From positions 31,639 to 95,638 of the forward strand of contig JAPLKU010000018.1 in the NCBI GenBank assembly GCA_026387935.1: a stretch of DNA of 64,000 nt, given 5' to 3'. Below the pieces are notes generated by a model. That model was not told where the DNA came from. It worked only from the letters and a program-made list of their open reading frames with translations, and made no database searches. Source of the DNA: Gemmatimonadota bacterium. Its GTDB lineage: Bacteria; Gemmatimonadota; Gemmatimonadetes; Gemmatimonadales; Gemmatimonadaceae. This document shows, piece by piece, positions 25,570 to 36,804 of this stretch. The first letter of the stretch is position 1; every line of letters starts with the position of its first letter. A program made the position numbers and the translations under genes.

Positions 25570-26894
25570 AGCGCCTTCTTCTTCGCCTTGTCGCGCGGCG
25601 GATCGGGGATTTCTTCAACCAGCCCAAAATTCGCATTCATCGGCTGGAAGTGTTTCGGATCAGCCTCGCGCAAATATCGGTAGAGCGCGCCGAGCATCGT
25701 GGTTGGCGGAGGAATCACGGGCGCTTCGCCGCGGAGCAGCCGGTCGAGATTGATCGCGGCGAGCAAACCGGTCGCCGTGCTCTCGGTGTAGCCCTCGACG
25801 CCCGTCACCTGCCCCGCGAATAACACCTGCGGATCGTCGCGCAGCGAGAGATGCGGCGTCAGCGACGCCGGCGAGTTAACATAGGCGTTGCGATGAATGG
25901 ACCCAAAGCGCAGGAACTCCGCGTTCTCGAGTCCGGGAATCATCCGGAACACCCGCTGCTGCTCAGGAATCCGGAGTCGCGTTTGAAACCCAACCAGATT
26001 TCGCATGCGGCCCGCGCGGTCCTCAGCGCGGAGCTGCACCACCGCCCACGGACGCCACCCAGTATGCGGGTCTTGGAGGCCCACCGGCTTCATCGGCCCG
26101 AACCGCAGCGATTCGGCGCCACGTCGTGCGATCTCTTCCACGGGCATGCATCCGTCGAAGTACGGCACCTTGTCGAACTCATGCGCCGTGAACTGGTCGG
26201 CCTCGGCGAGCGCGGCAATGAACGCGTCGTACTGCGCGCGATCCATTGGGCAGTTGATGTACGCGTCCGACTCCCCTTCCATTGTCTCCTTTCCGTACCG
26301 CGAGGCACGAAACACGACCGACTCATCGAGTGACTCGGCCGCGACGATTGGTGCGATCGCGTCGTAGAAGGCGAGCGACTCCACGCCGAGCCGCGCCCCA
26401 ATGCACGCAGCCAGTGCATCGCTGGTGAGCGGGCCAGTCGCGATGATCCCCGGCGACGGGAGCTCCGTGACTTCGCCACGCTCCACGCGAATGCGCGGGT
26501 GGGCCATGACGCGATCGTGCACGCCCATTGAGAACAGATCCCTGTCCACGGCAAGAGCAGTACCCGCGGGAATCCGCGCTGCGTCTGCCGCCTCAAGCAC
26601 GATGGACCCGAGCAACCGCATTTCGGCCTTCAGCAGGCCGTGCGCGTTGGTGACTTCCGTGCTCTTGAAAGTGTTGGAGCAAACCAGCTCCGCGAGCTTA
26701 TCTGTCTTATGCGCGGCAGTGCCCATTACACCGCGCATCTCGTGCAGCACCACATCGTGGCCGCGCTCCGCGAGCTGCCAGGCCGCTTCGGACCCCGCGA
26801 GCCCGCCGCCGATGATGTGGATCAGGTCAGAAATACGCCTGCCACCGCAGCTGCACGTATCGCTCGGTGCGCCGGTTTCCGACCTTTGCGCCAC
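25476..26894 (-). CDS. trmFO: TrmFO, folate-dependent tRNA (m5U54) methyltransferase
   Basis: 472 residues as drawn. The flavoprotein transfers a one-carbon unit from methylene-tetrahydrofolate to U54 of tRNA. The FAD-binding IHIIGGGLAGSEAAWQ opens the domain near residue 25, then CSNTFKS with the family's conserved Cys, SDAYINCPMD, the FDGCMPVEEIARRG block and FAGQVTGVEGYTESTATGL near the end. The first 24 residues have no counterpart in the family and overlap the porin gene by 68 nt. The only ATG/GTG/TTG available before the FAD motif is GTG 26894; the true start may instead be an unusual ATT or CTG near 26824-26834. Overlaps the convergent kinase gene by 94 nt. Confidence 0.93.
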   Translation of the reverse strand: MAQRSETGAPSDTCSCGGRRISDLIHIIGGGLAGSEAAWQLAERGHDVVLHEMRGVMGTAAHKTDKLAELVCSNTFKSTEVTNAHGLLKAEMRLLGSIVLEAADAARIPAGTALAVDRDLFSMGVHDRVMAHPRIRVERGEVTELPSPGIIATGPLTSDALAACIGARLGVESLAFYDAIAPIVAAESLDESVVFRASRYGKETMEGESDAYINCPMDRAQYDAFIAALAEADQFTAHEFDKVPYFDGCMPVEEIARRGAESLRFGPMKPVGLQDPHTGWRPWAVVQLRAEDRAGRMRNLVGFQTRLRIPEQQRVFRMIPGLENAEFLRFGSIHRNAYVNSPASLTPHLSLRDDPQVLFAGQVTGVEGYTESTATGLLAAINLDRLLRGEAPVIPPPTTMLGALYRYLREADPKHFQPMNANFGLVEEIPDPPRDKAKKKALYAERALRDLRGWAESSGVPLAAGGAGQSSV

Positions 26895-28119
26895 CCTCGA
26901 ACGTGGTATGCTCGTAGGCGAGCTGCACCTTCGTTTGCCGCGTCATAAACCAGTTGATCGACGCGCCGAGCTCGAGCGCCCGGCGCGGCGCAACAGTGGA
27001 ATCAGCGTAGAGGGGGAACGCTTCGTCGCCGACATGAACTTGTGCTGCGCGCACACCGACCTGCCATGCGCCCCAGTTGCCTTTTTCGTAATCAAACACG
27101 GTCTTGGGAACGATTCCCTCCTGCTGCGACGGCTCGCCAGTGAGGGTGTACTGCAACGTGCCCACCCACGCGCCGGTGTTCACCGTCGTAGTATTCACAC
27201 CCTTCGACACGACCTGCGTATTGCCGAACCACTCGGCCATCGTGCCAAACGCGCCGTCGTGGAAATGCGCGAACACGTTGTTCTGGGAGTGACGCCCTGT
27301 CGCCTTCACGCCGGACCCTTCCGCGTAGCTGAAGAAACTGATTTGCGCCGGAGTCTTGTAGGTCGGCAACTTCGCGCCGGTTGCGCCCGAACTCCGCTCA
27401 ATGCCGGTCGATCCGTCGTACGCGAGCCCGAACCCCTGCTCCGCACCATTCACCTTCTTCCTGACCGGCTTCCACCAGACGCGGTAGGTGATGTCTTTGT
27501 CGTCGTTCGCGTCGGTGTCTTGCGTCGCGCCGCCGTCCGCCGCGCCGTTGAACACGCCGAGCGACAGTTCGAGGTGCTCCTCTGCCACGGAGCCGGTGAG
27601 CAGGAACCCGAGATCGCGGCCGCCTTCCATGTTCGATGCGAGCGAGCGCTCGGGCAGGATCTGCGACGAAATCGACATGTAGCGCTCAAGCCCAACGGGC
27701 GTCTTCTGCTTGCCGCCGCGCAACCACCAGGTGCCGCCGAGCCCAATGTCCACGTACGCATCCTGGATTGGCGACGGCCCCGACGCGGCGGCGACGTCGT
27801 ACATCACCCGCATGGCGACGCGCGAATTCAGGTTGGCGTCGAAGATGACGCGGGCCCGGCGCATCGCAATCCCGTTGCTCGATGCGTCATTGGTGTCGTT
27901 CAGCACCGTCCGGACGTCGGCCGTCAGATAGCCCCTGATCTTGATCTGCTTGGTGCCGTCTGCCGAATGGATCCGCAGGCCGTCGTCATCATACACGACC
28001 TGGGCGCTGTCCTTCGTCGGCGCCGGCGTGCGGGCCTGCGCAAGGAGCGGCGGCGCGGCAAAAACGACAGCGCAGGCCGCGGCCAGCGCGAGGTGGAGGA
28101 CTCGCGGGGGGTTTCTCAT
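26827..28119 (-). CDS. OprP/OprO-type outer-membrane porin
   Basis: 430 residues. A signal peptide ends near 28 (LLAQ). The mature chain alternates polar and hydrophobic residues as in a beta barrel, has a region IRGYLTADVRTVLND and MRRARVIFDANLNSRVAMRV typical of phosphate-selective porins, and ends in a terminal Phe (WQAYF), the classical outer-membrane insertion signal. The substrate could be phosphate, pyrophosphate or another anion; sequence alone does not say. It is inserted between topA (23 nt upstream) and trmFO (overlapping), so it is probably read from the topA transcript. Confidence 0.82.
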   Translation of the reverse strand: MRNPPRVLHLALAAACAVVFAAPPLLAQARTPAPTKDSAQVVYDDDGLRIHSADGTKQIKIRGYLTADVRTVLNDTNDASSNGIAMRRARVIFDANLNSRVAMRVMYDVAAASGPSPIQDAYVDIGLGGTWWLRGGKQKTPVGLERYMSISSQILPERSLASNMEGGRDLGFLLTGSVAEEHLELSLGVFNGAADGGATQDTDANDDKDITYRVWWKPVRKKVNGAEQGFGLAYDGSTGIERSSGATGAKLPTYKTPAQISFFSYAEGSGVKATGRHSQNNVFAHFHDGAFGTMAEWFGNTQVVSKGVNTTTVNTGAWVGTLQYTLTGEPSQQEGIVPKTVFDYEKGNWGAWQVGVRAAQVHVGDEAFPLYADSTVAPRRALELGASINWFMTRQTKVQLAYEHTTFEGGAKVGNRRTERYVQLRWQAYF

Positions 28120-28142
28120 TTCCGTATTTACGCCGGTTGAGG

Positions 28143-30776
<2,634 letters not shown>

Positions 30777-30778
30777 GT

Positions 30779-30798
30779 TCCTAGCTGTTCCTAGCTGA
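30779..30798. repeat. Tandem 10-bp duplication at the topA start
   Basis: TTCCTAGCTG occurs twice in direct succession on the plus strand, which on the topA strand reads CAGCTAGGAA twice ending two bases before the ATG. Each copy carries an AGGA Shine-Dalgarno-like core, so the duplication doubles the ribosome-binding sequence. An AT-rich stretch with several TATA-like hexamers lies at 30850-30895 and may hold the topA promoter. Confidence 0.6.
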
Positions 30799-30888
30799 AA
30801 AGCACAATACGGGGATGCGCGCCTTAACTGACGCCACCACCAGCGGGCTGGTCACTCTATAGATAGCGTGCCTTATAGAAGGCCTATC

Positions 30889-31455
30889 CTAGCCCGCGCT
30901 CTTCCCCCTCGCAAGCGCAACTATAATTGCAATGACCTCTTTTTCGCGCAAGAAGTCGACCTTAACCGTATAATCTGCAAGGAGATACAGATCCTTGCGG
31001 TCGGCCAGAAGCTTTTCGAGTTCTGCGAGGGGGTTTTGGCGCCGAAGGAGCGGGCGCGCCGTAGCCTGATCGGCCATCCGTTTCATCGCCCGGGCGGGCT
31101 CAACCTGCAGATAAATGACGGTGCCAGGGGGCCTCAGCGCCTCAAGGCAGCCCGGATTGGCGATCCAACCCCCACCGGGGGCCACGACGAAGTTTCCGGC
31201 GCTGCGGAGTTCGTCGGTGATCGTGCGTTCCATTGTGCGAAAGCTCTCCTCGCCGCGCTCAACAAAGATCTGCGCGACCGAGGCACCTTCGCGGCGCTCA
31301 ATCTCGACGTCAAAATCGAGGAAATTGCGACCGAGCGCTTCGGCCACGGCCTTCCCCACGGTCGACTTGCCCGATCCCGGAATCCCCACGAGGACGAGGT
31401 TTGGAGTCGTGAGGTCAGCTGCTAAAACGGGTCGAGATGTGCGAAATGTAGGCAT
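30889..31455 (-). CDS. aroK: Shikimate kinase
   Basis: 188 residues. Phosphorylates shikimate with ATP in aromatic amino-acid synthesis. The P-loop is GIPGSGKSTVGKAVAEALG, followed by FLDFDVEIERREG (Mg/shikimate Asp), VERGEESFRTMER (Arg), the APGGGW loop and LLRRQNP in the lid. The start MPTFRTSRP at 31455 is the last ATG before the fold and overlaps aroC by 41 nt. An ATG at 31518 would overlap much more. Located directly after aroC, below pilQ, as in many bacteria where pilMNOPQ abuts aro genes. Confidence 0.93.
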   Translation of the reverse strand: MPTFRTSRPVLAADLTTPNLVLVGIPGSGKSTVGKAVAEALGRNFLDFDVEIERREGASVAQIFVERGEESFRTMERTITDELRSAGNFVVAPGGGWIANPGCLEALRPPGTVIYLQVEPARAMKRMADQATARPLLRRQNPLAELEKLLADRKDLYLLADYTVKVDFLREKEVIAIIVALARGKSAG

Positions 31456-32620
31456 CGAAATTTCGGCGCAGTTCGTCAAGTGAGTCGCCGCCGAACTTCT
31501 CCGTGAACGCGTCGGCAAGGACCAGCGCCGTCATGGCTTCGGCAATCACACCCATGGCGGGAACAGCGGTCACGTCTGAGCGTTCCGCGGCGGCAGCGGC
31601 CGCCTCACCGGTCTTGGCATCGATGGTCGCCAAGGGGCGCATCAACGTGGAGATCGGCTTCATGGCGACGTGCAACACCAGCGGCTCGCCCGTGGTGATA
31701 CCCCCCTCGAGCCCGCCTGCCATGTTGGTGCGCCGGCGAACATGGCCGGTGCGCGCAAACTCACCGCCCGGCGCCGGCTCGATTTCGTCGTGCACTTCGG
31801 CGCCGCTCTTTCGCGCGGCGCTGAACCCCGCGCCGATCTCCATCGCTTTCACGGCGGGAATCGATACAATCGCGCGCGCGAGACGGCCATCGAGTTTTCG
31901 GTCCCAGCTCACGTGGCTGCCCAACCCCACCGGCAACCCGCGCACAACCACTTCGCAGATGCCGCCGGCGGTGTTGCCGTCCTTCTTGAGCTTGTCGATG
32001 AGCTCGATCATCTGTGCTTCGGCGTTCTTGTCGAGCGTGCGCAGCGGCGATGGATCAGCGGCGGCGTTGATATCCGCCGGGAGGACCTCCGGCGCGGCGG
32101 CGTCAATGCCGCCCAAGTGCACGACGTGCGAACCGATCGTGATGCCGAACTCGGCGAGCAGGCGGCGAGCGACCGCCCCCGCCGCCACGCGCGCGGTGGT
32201 CTCGCGAGCTGACGCGCGTTCGAGAATATCGCGCGCATCCGCGCGGTCGTACTTGAAGACGCCGCTCAGGTCGGCGTGGCCGGGCCGGACGCGTGTCAGC
32301 TGGCGCTTTCGCCCTTCAGTGGCGTCTTCCTCGCGGGGCGCCGGATCCATGATCTCGGACCAGTTCTTCCAGTCCTTGTTGCGAATCAGCATCGCAATGG
32401 GCGAGCCCAGCGTCTCGCCGGCGCGCACCCCACTGAGGAACTCGATCGCGTCCTGCTCGATCTGCATCCGGCGGCCGCGGCCGTAGCCCTGTTGGCGGCG
32501 CGCCAGCTCGCGATTCACGTCGGCAGCGAGCAACGCGAGGCCGGCCGGCACGCCCTCAATGACGGACACGAGGGCCGGACCGTGCGATTCGCCGGCGGTG
32601 GTAAAGCGGATACGGGTCAT
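31415..32620 (-). CDS. aroC: Chorismate synthase
   Basis: 401 residues. Converts EPSP to chorismate using reduced FMN, the last shared step of aromatic synthesis. The N terminus RFTTAGESHGPALVSVIEG is diagnostic, followed by RQQGYGRGRRM, the GETLGSPIAMLIRNKDW region, ASARETTARVAAGA and, near the C terminus, SDVTAVPAMGVIAEAM. All family blocks are in order and the length is usual. It lies 82 nt downstream of pilQ and overlaps aroK. Confidence 0.96.
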   Translation of the reverse strand: MTRIRFTTAGESHGPALVSVIEGVPAGLALLAADVNRELARRQQGYGRGRRMQIEQDAIEFLSGVRAGETLGSPIAMLIRNKDWKNWSEIMDPAPREEDATEGRKRQLTRVRPGHADLSGVFKYDRADARDILERASARETTARVAAGAVARRLLAEFGITIGSHVVHLGGIDAAAPEVLPADINAAADPSPLRTLDKNAEAQMIELIDKLKKDGNTAGGICEVVVRGLPVGLGSHVSWDRKLDGRLARAIVSIPAVKAMEIGAGFSAARKSGAEVHDEIEPAPGGEFARTGHVRRRTNMAGGLEGGITTGEPLVLHVAMKPISTLMRPLATIDAKTGEAAAAAAERSDVTAVPAMGVIAEAMTALVLADAFTEKFGGDSLDELRRNFDAYISHISTRFSS

Positions 32621-32702
32621 GCGAGGGGGGTTGTGTTACCGTGCGCGAAAAGCAGCAAGGAAGAGCGGGCCTAGCGTCAAGTTAATCCAACGCGCGAGCG
32701 CG

Positions 32703-34760
32703 TTATGGCTTCCTCGCCGGGCGCACCACTTCGCCGTCGTCCACGATATGCGGCGTGATCAGGATGAGGAGATCCTGCTTGCGCTCCACGATCGACGTCT
32801 GCGAGAAGAGCCGCCCGATCATCGGCAGGTCCATGAGCAGCGGGATACCGGACTTGTTGCGAGCAACCTGCGTTTGCGTGAGGCCGGCGATGACGGCGGT
32901 CTCGCCGTCGGCGACCAGCACCTGATTCGTACTCTCACGCTTGCTCGTCGTCGGTCCGGCGATGGTCACACTGATCAGCACCTGCTGCTCCGTGTACACG
33001 TCGAGCAGGACCTGACGATTGGCCGTGACGTGCGGTGTCACCCTGAGCCGGATGCCGATGTCCTGGCGCTGAATCTGCGGCGCCACCGACGCCAGCTGCC
33101 CGGGAATAACCGGCGGAGTGAGCAGGAACGCCTGACTGAGACCTGAGAAGAGATTGGCCTCCTTATTGTCCACCGTCGTCGCGCTCGGCTCGGCCTGCAC
33201 GTCAGTGAGTTGCACCGAACTCAGTGCGTCGATGAAGGTGGTGAGGTTGAACCCACCGAGCACCATGTTGTGGATCAGGGAGAGCGCCGCATCGCCCTTG
33301 TACTGACGCTGCGAGTTGGCCACGCCAATGAAGGCGTCGCCGGCGAGATTGATGCGCTGGTCGCCCGCCGAGCCGGTACGCGGCAGCAGCGCGTTCGAGA
33401 AGTTCGTGGCGCTCCCGAGGTCGTAGGCGAAGCCGAGATTTTCCGTGCCCGTACGATCGACCGTGATGATCTTGGCCTTGATGGTGATCTGCGGCGTGCG
33501 AACATCGAGATCCCTCATGTACGCTTCGATGTCGTTGAGCCGGGTGACCGTCTCGGTGACGATCACGGAGTTCGTTTTTTCGTCGAAGCCCACGCTGCCG
33601 CGCGAGCTGCAAATGGCCCCGCTACCGCCGGCGTTCGCTGCCGACGCCGCTGCTGCCGCCCCACCTGCTGCGCCACCGGCCGCCGGCGCCGCCGAAGCGG
33701 CGCTCGCACCGCCTCCACCGCAGCCAGCACCAAGGAGCGACTTCACGGTTTCCATCATCACCTTCGCCTGGGTGTAGTTCACCGGAATGACGCGGGTGAA
33801 CAACGGCGCTACGGCAGCGAGGGCGTTCAGGTTCTTGTAGCTATCGACCATGATGATGCCCGTCGAATCTTCGATCGCGGCGAGACCGTGGCCGTCAAGG
33901 ATTTTCTTGAGTGCGATTTCCCACGGCTGATCAACGATCGTAGCGCGAACCGTGCCGGCGACCGTCGGACCAACGACAATGGTCTTGCCGCTGAAATCCG
34001 CGAACTGCATGACGACGTCGCGAATGTCGGCGTCCTGGAACGCCACGCTGATGCGCGGCTGCGCGGAGCGACCCTGCGGCTCCGGGTTGCGAGCGGCCGA
34101 CGCGGGCGGCGGTTCTGATGCACGCGCGCCAGTCTGGCGAGCAAACGTCGGTGCGCTGTTCGACGGCACTTGCGTCGTGACCACCGGCACCGAGATCGGA
34201 TCGCGGGCGGGCGGCGCGGCGGTGAGTCCCGGTGCGGCTGCGGTCGGCTTTGGCGCCGACGCGGTGGCCACACCGCTCACTGGCGGCTTGCCCTGACCCT
34301 GCACCTGCCAGGCGGCAAACTCAGACGGTCCCACCACCAAGACGCGCACCTCACCTTCGGCGCGCACCAAGCGGTACTCGCGCACCGCATTGAGCTCTAT
34401 CACAATGCGCACGACGTCTGACTTGAACTGGGCAAAGCGGATATTCGAGATACCCGCGCGCTGCACGCCATCATACAGGCGCGGCGCCATACCGAGCGTA
34501 GCACCCTTGATGTCCACAACGACGCGCTTGCCACCGTCGAGCGCAAAATCCATCACGTCCACGTCACCGCGAACACCGATAACCACTTCGGCGTGACCCG
34601 ATCCCGGCACGATGCTCAGGGCGGTCACCACACCGGCATTCGTCGTCGCGGCAGCGGCAGCGGCGACGAATTCGGAAGGGTGTGGAGCGGCCGTTGCGCC
34701 TGCCACGCTGGCGAGCAACGCCGCGGAGACGATTGCCGGATAGAATGAAGAATGCCTCAT
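32703..34760 (-). CDS. pilQ: PilQ, type IV pilus secretin, with Gly/Ala insertion
   Basis: 685 residues. Outer-membrane secretin through which the pilus passes. Signal peptide to about 24, one AMIN domain (about 45-145), a Pro/Ala linker, an STN/N0 domain (about 236-310, FQDADIRDVVMQFADFSG), an N1 domain, and the secretin core ending near IGRLFSQTSIVERKQDLLILITPHIV. A 43-residue Gly/Ala/Ser-rich stretch (344-386) with Cys at 347 and 384 interrupts the N1 region. The gene follows pilP by two bases, as in the usual pilMNOPQ order. Confidence 0.93.
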   Translation of the reverse strand: MRHSSFYPAIVSAALLASVAGATAAPHPSEFVAAAAAATTNAGVVTALSIVPGSGHAEVVIGVRGDVDVMDFALDGGKRVVVDIKGATLGMAPRLYDGVQRAGISNIRFAQFKSDVVRIVIELNAVREYRLVRAEGEVRVLVVGPSEFAAWQVQGQGKPPVSGVATASAPKPTAAAPGLTAAPPARDPISVPVVTTQVPSNSAPTFARQTGARASEPPPASAARNPEPQGRSAQPRISVAFQDADIRDVVMQFADFSGKTIVVGPTVAGTVRATIVDQPWEIALKKILDGHGLAAIEDSTGIIMVDSYKNLNALAAVAPLFTRVIPVNYTQAKVMMETVKSLLGAGCGGGGASAASAAPAAGGAAGGAAAAASAANAGGSGAICSSRGSVGFDEKTNSVIVTETVTRLNDIEAYMRDLDVRTPQITIKAKIITVDRTGTENLGFAYDLGSATNFSNALLPRTGSAGDQRINLAGDAFIGVANSQRQYKGDAALSLIHNMVLGGFNLTTFIDALSSVQLTDVQAEPSATTVDNKEANLFSGLSQAFLLTPPVIPGQLASVAPQIQRQDIGIRLRVTPHVTANRQVLLDVYTEQQVLISVTIAGPTTSKRESTNQVLVADGETAVIAGLTQTQVARNKSGIPLLMDLPMIGRLFSQTSIVERKQDLLILITPHIVDDGEVVRPARKP

Positions 34761-34762
34761 GA

Positions 34763-35389
34763 CTATGGCCTCCGTGGACCCGCGATCGGGCCTTTTCGTG
34801 TCTTATCGATGATCAACGTCTCGGATCGGCTGAGACCGAACTCGTCGATACTGAACGTGATGTCTTCCTTCCCAATCTTCGTGACTTTCATGCGGGCCAG
34901 GGTCTGGCCGTTGCGCACGCGATAGCTCTCGCCCGTGCTCGCATCAACCAGGAGCGCCACCGAGCGGCGACCTTCCGAGTCGTAGATCACGCCGGTCAGC
35001 ACCAGATCGGTAATGAGCGGCCGCAACTCACCGGACGCCATGAGGGAGACGAATGGATCGCGGTGCCCGCCCGACGAGTACGCGAACGTTTCGCGGTAGA
35101 TCGTGACCTGCGATCGGCGCGAACCGCCCAGCTGTACCGAGGCGGCAGTGTCAGACTTCGCGCCCGCCTGGCTTGTCGCGGGCACACCCTTCTGTGGGAC
35201 CGGTGCTCCCTTTTCATCGCCAACGCTGTTGGTCGCGTTGATCTGGTCGCTCGTCTTTCCGGCGGCCGCCTTGGCTTTGTTGATCGGATTCTGAATCTTC
35301 GGAATCGAGACCTGCGCGACGAGGGCGCGAGCGCCGACGAGCGCGAGGATCAACGCCACGCTGATGATGCGCTGCATGAGGCGCGTCAT
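34763..35389 (-). CDS. pilP: PilP-like pilus alignment lipoprotein or exported protein
   Basis: 208 residues. Position between pilO and pilQ and the C-terminal fold identify it: HRDPFVSLMASG, LVLTGVIYDSEGRRSVALL, YRVRNGQTLARMKVTKI and a beta-rich end. An N-terminal hydrophobic segment acts as a signal (about 7-24, ending ALVAQ) and no lipobox Cys is seen, unlike many PilP lipoproteins. PilP links the inner-membrane PilNO complex to the secretin. The ATG at 35389 directly follows the pilO stop (TAA then ATG). Confidence 0.85.
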   Translation of the reverse strand: MTRLMQRIISVALILALVGARALVAQVSIPKIQNPINKAKAAAGKTSDQINATNSVGDEKGAPVPQKGVPATSQAGAKSDTAASVQLGGSRRSQVTIYRETFAYSSGGHRDPFVSLMASGELRPLITDLVLTGVIYDSEGRRSVALLVDASTGESYRVRNGQTLARMKVTKIGKEDITFSIDEFGLSRSETLIIDKTRKGPIAGPRRP

Positions 35390-36016
35390 TTACTTCTCGC
35401 CCTCAGGCTTGGCCGCGACTTTCGCCGCCGGCTTTGCCTTAGGCGGCGACGTGCGCACGACGTAGGTCTGAATGTCAAACGTCGCCGCGAGCAACTGGCG
35501 CCCGGGCTTCTGGTTCCCGGCCGCATTCGGCACGAGCGCAAGATTGATCGGCGCGACCACGCGGCTGAGGGTCGCGATATTCGCGAGCACCTCGGCCACT
35601 TCGTGGTAGCTGCCCGCCAGCTTGATCTTGTACCGGTATGTGTCGAACATCTCGCCTTCGATGGGCGGCTGCGGATCAATACCGCCGAGTTCGAGCTTGA
35701 CGCGACGTGCCGCGTTCGACACCTGCTCGATAAGCCCGGCCACTTCGTTCCCGGCCGGCACGAGCGTGCGCAGCAGGTCGAGGTTGGCGCGAAGGGAATC
35801 GGATTCCTTGCGGATCTGCGCGGCCGTTCCACGCGCGAGCTGCGCCTTGGCGCGCTGGTTGGACGCGTTGAGCGTGTCGAGTTGGGCGATCTTCGTCACG
35901 AGCGCAACGTTCTGCGGCTCGTCCACGAAGTACCAATACGCACCGCCGCCGAGCAGCATCAGGATGCCGACGGCCAGCATGATCTGGTCGCGTTGGGTCG
36001 TGGGAAGTCCCGCCAT
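35390..36016 (-). CDS. pilO: PilO, pilus alignment subcomplex protein
   Basis: 208 residues. One N-terminal helix (about 11-31), a periplasmic coiled coil (about 36-85), then a ferredoxin-like domain with FDTYRYKIKLAGSYHEVAEVLANIATL, typical of PilO. The C terminus is a Lys/Ala tail. It pairs with PilN in the inner membrane. Start 2 bp after the pilN stop; stop adjoins pilP. Confidence 0.88.
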   Translation of the reverse strand: MAGLPTTQRDQIMLAVGILMLLGGGAYWYFVDEPQNVALVTKIAQLDTLNASNQRAKAQLARGTAAQIRKESDSLRANLDLLRTLVPAGNEVAGLIEQVSNAARRVKLELGGIDPQPPIEGEMFDTYRYKIKLAGSYHEVAEVLANIATLSRVVAPINLALVPNAAGNQKPGRQLLAATFDIQTYVVRTSPPKAKPAAKVAAKPEGEK

Positions 36017-36018
36017 GA

Positions 36019-36762
36019 TTACCGCACCCCGACGGTCAGCGGAACGCGACGAAGGAACGTCGAGTCCGGCCGGTGAATCTTCATGTCGAGCGTGAACTCT
36101 TTCACTTCCTTGTTCGCGGGCTGGACGATCACGTCCGCCGTGCCCGTCAGGTTCACGTTCTCAAGCCAGGGCGAATCCTCAAGCTGACGGATGAATCGCG
36201 TGAGCGATTGGATATCGACTGTCTGCCCGATCATGCGGATCGTGATCACACTTGCCGCCGCTTCCTCGGCCTCGGCCTGGGCGGCGGCCTTGGACTTGAC
36301 GCCGCCGACGCCGGCCTCGACCTCAGGCGAAACGGCAGGCACCGCACTCGTCTGCACCATGGACCTGATCCAGGTGTACGGCGTCAGGGCCTTGTTCACT
36401 TCATCCAGAACGTGAGGCCAGACGAAGCGCGCACCATCAATTGATCTGATGATCGCAATCTGCCGCGTGACGGAGTCACGCTGCGCCTCGGCGACGCTGC
36501 GGTCTTTGATGACCGATGCGTAGCGCGTGGAATCCTGCACCGCCTTCTGCTGTTCGACGATGAGTGCCGATTCCTTGGCGCTCGTGCGCCAGTACATGAA
36601 CCCCACACTGCCCAGGCCGAGCACAACGCCCACCGTAGCCGAGATCAACCACGGATCACGAATACGCGAGCCGATGTCGCCCAGTATCGCGCGGAAATCC
36701 ACCGTCGCGGTAGGTGAGCGCCTCTGCTTGCGTGCGCCTGGGAGAAGATTGATTTCAATCAT
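36019..36762 (-). CDS. pilN: PilN, pilus alignment subcomplex protein
   Basis: 247 residues. The cytoplasmic N terminus starts MIEINLLPG, the conserved segment that binds PilM, followed by one helix (about 39-58), a coiled coil, and a periplasmic domain with VWPHVLDEVNKALTPYTWI and ITIRMIGQTVDIQSLTRFI. Longer than typical PilN (about 180-200) because of an Ala/Glu-rich insertion near 155-170. Its upstream gap contains an 11-bp tandem repeat. Confidence 0.9.
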   Translation of the reverse strand: MIEINLLPGARKQRRSPTATVDFRAILGDIGSRIRDPWLISATVGVVLGLGSVGFMYWRTSAKESALIVEQQKAVQDSTRYASVIKDRSVAEAQRDSVTRQIAIIRSIDGARFVWPHVLDEVNKALTPYTWIRSMVQTSAVPAVSPEVEAGVGGVKSKAAAQAEAEEAAASVITIRMIGQTVDIQSLTRFIRQLEDSPWLENVNLTGTADVIVQPANKEVKEFTLDMKIHRPDSTFLRRVPLTVGVR

Positions 36763-36763
36763 G

Positions 36764-36795
36764 GTTCGCTAGGCGTTCGCTAGGCGTTCGCTTGA
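36764..36795. repeat. 11-bp tandem repeat before pilN
   Basis: GTTCGCTAGGC at 36764-36774 and 36775-36785, then a partial copy GTTCGCTTGAC. On the pilN strand the repeat ends at the ATG, so it forms the whole ribosome-binding region in the 42-bp pilM-pilN gap. Like the topA case, it contains CTAG. Confidence 0.6.
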
Positions 36796-36804
36796 CGCGC
36801 GCGC

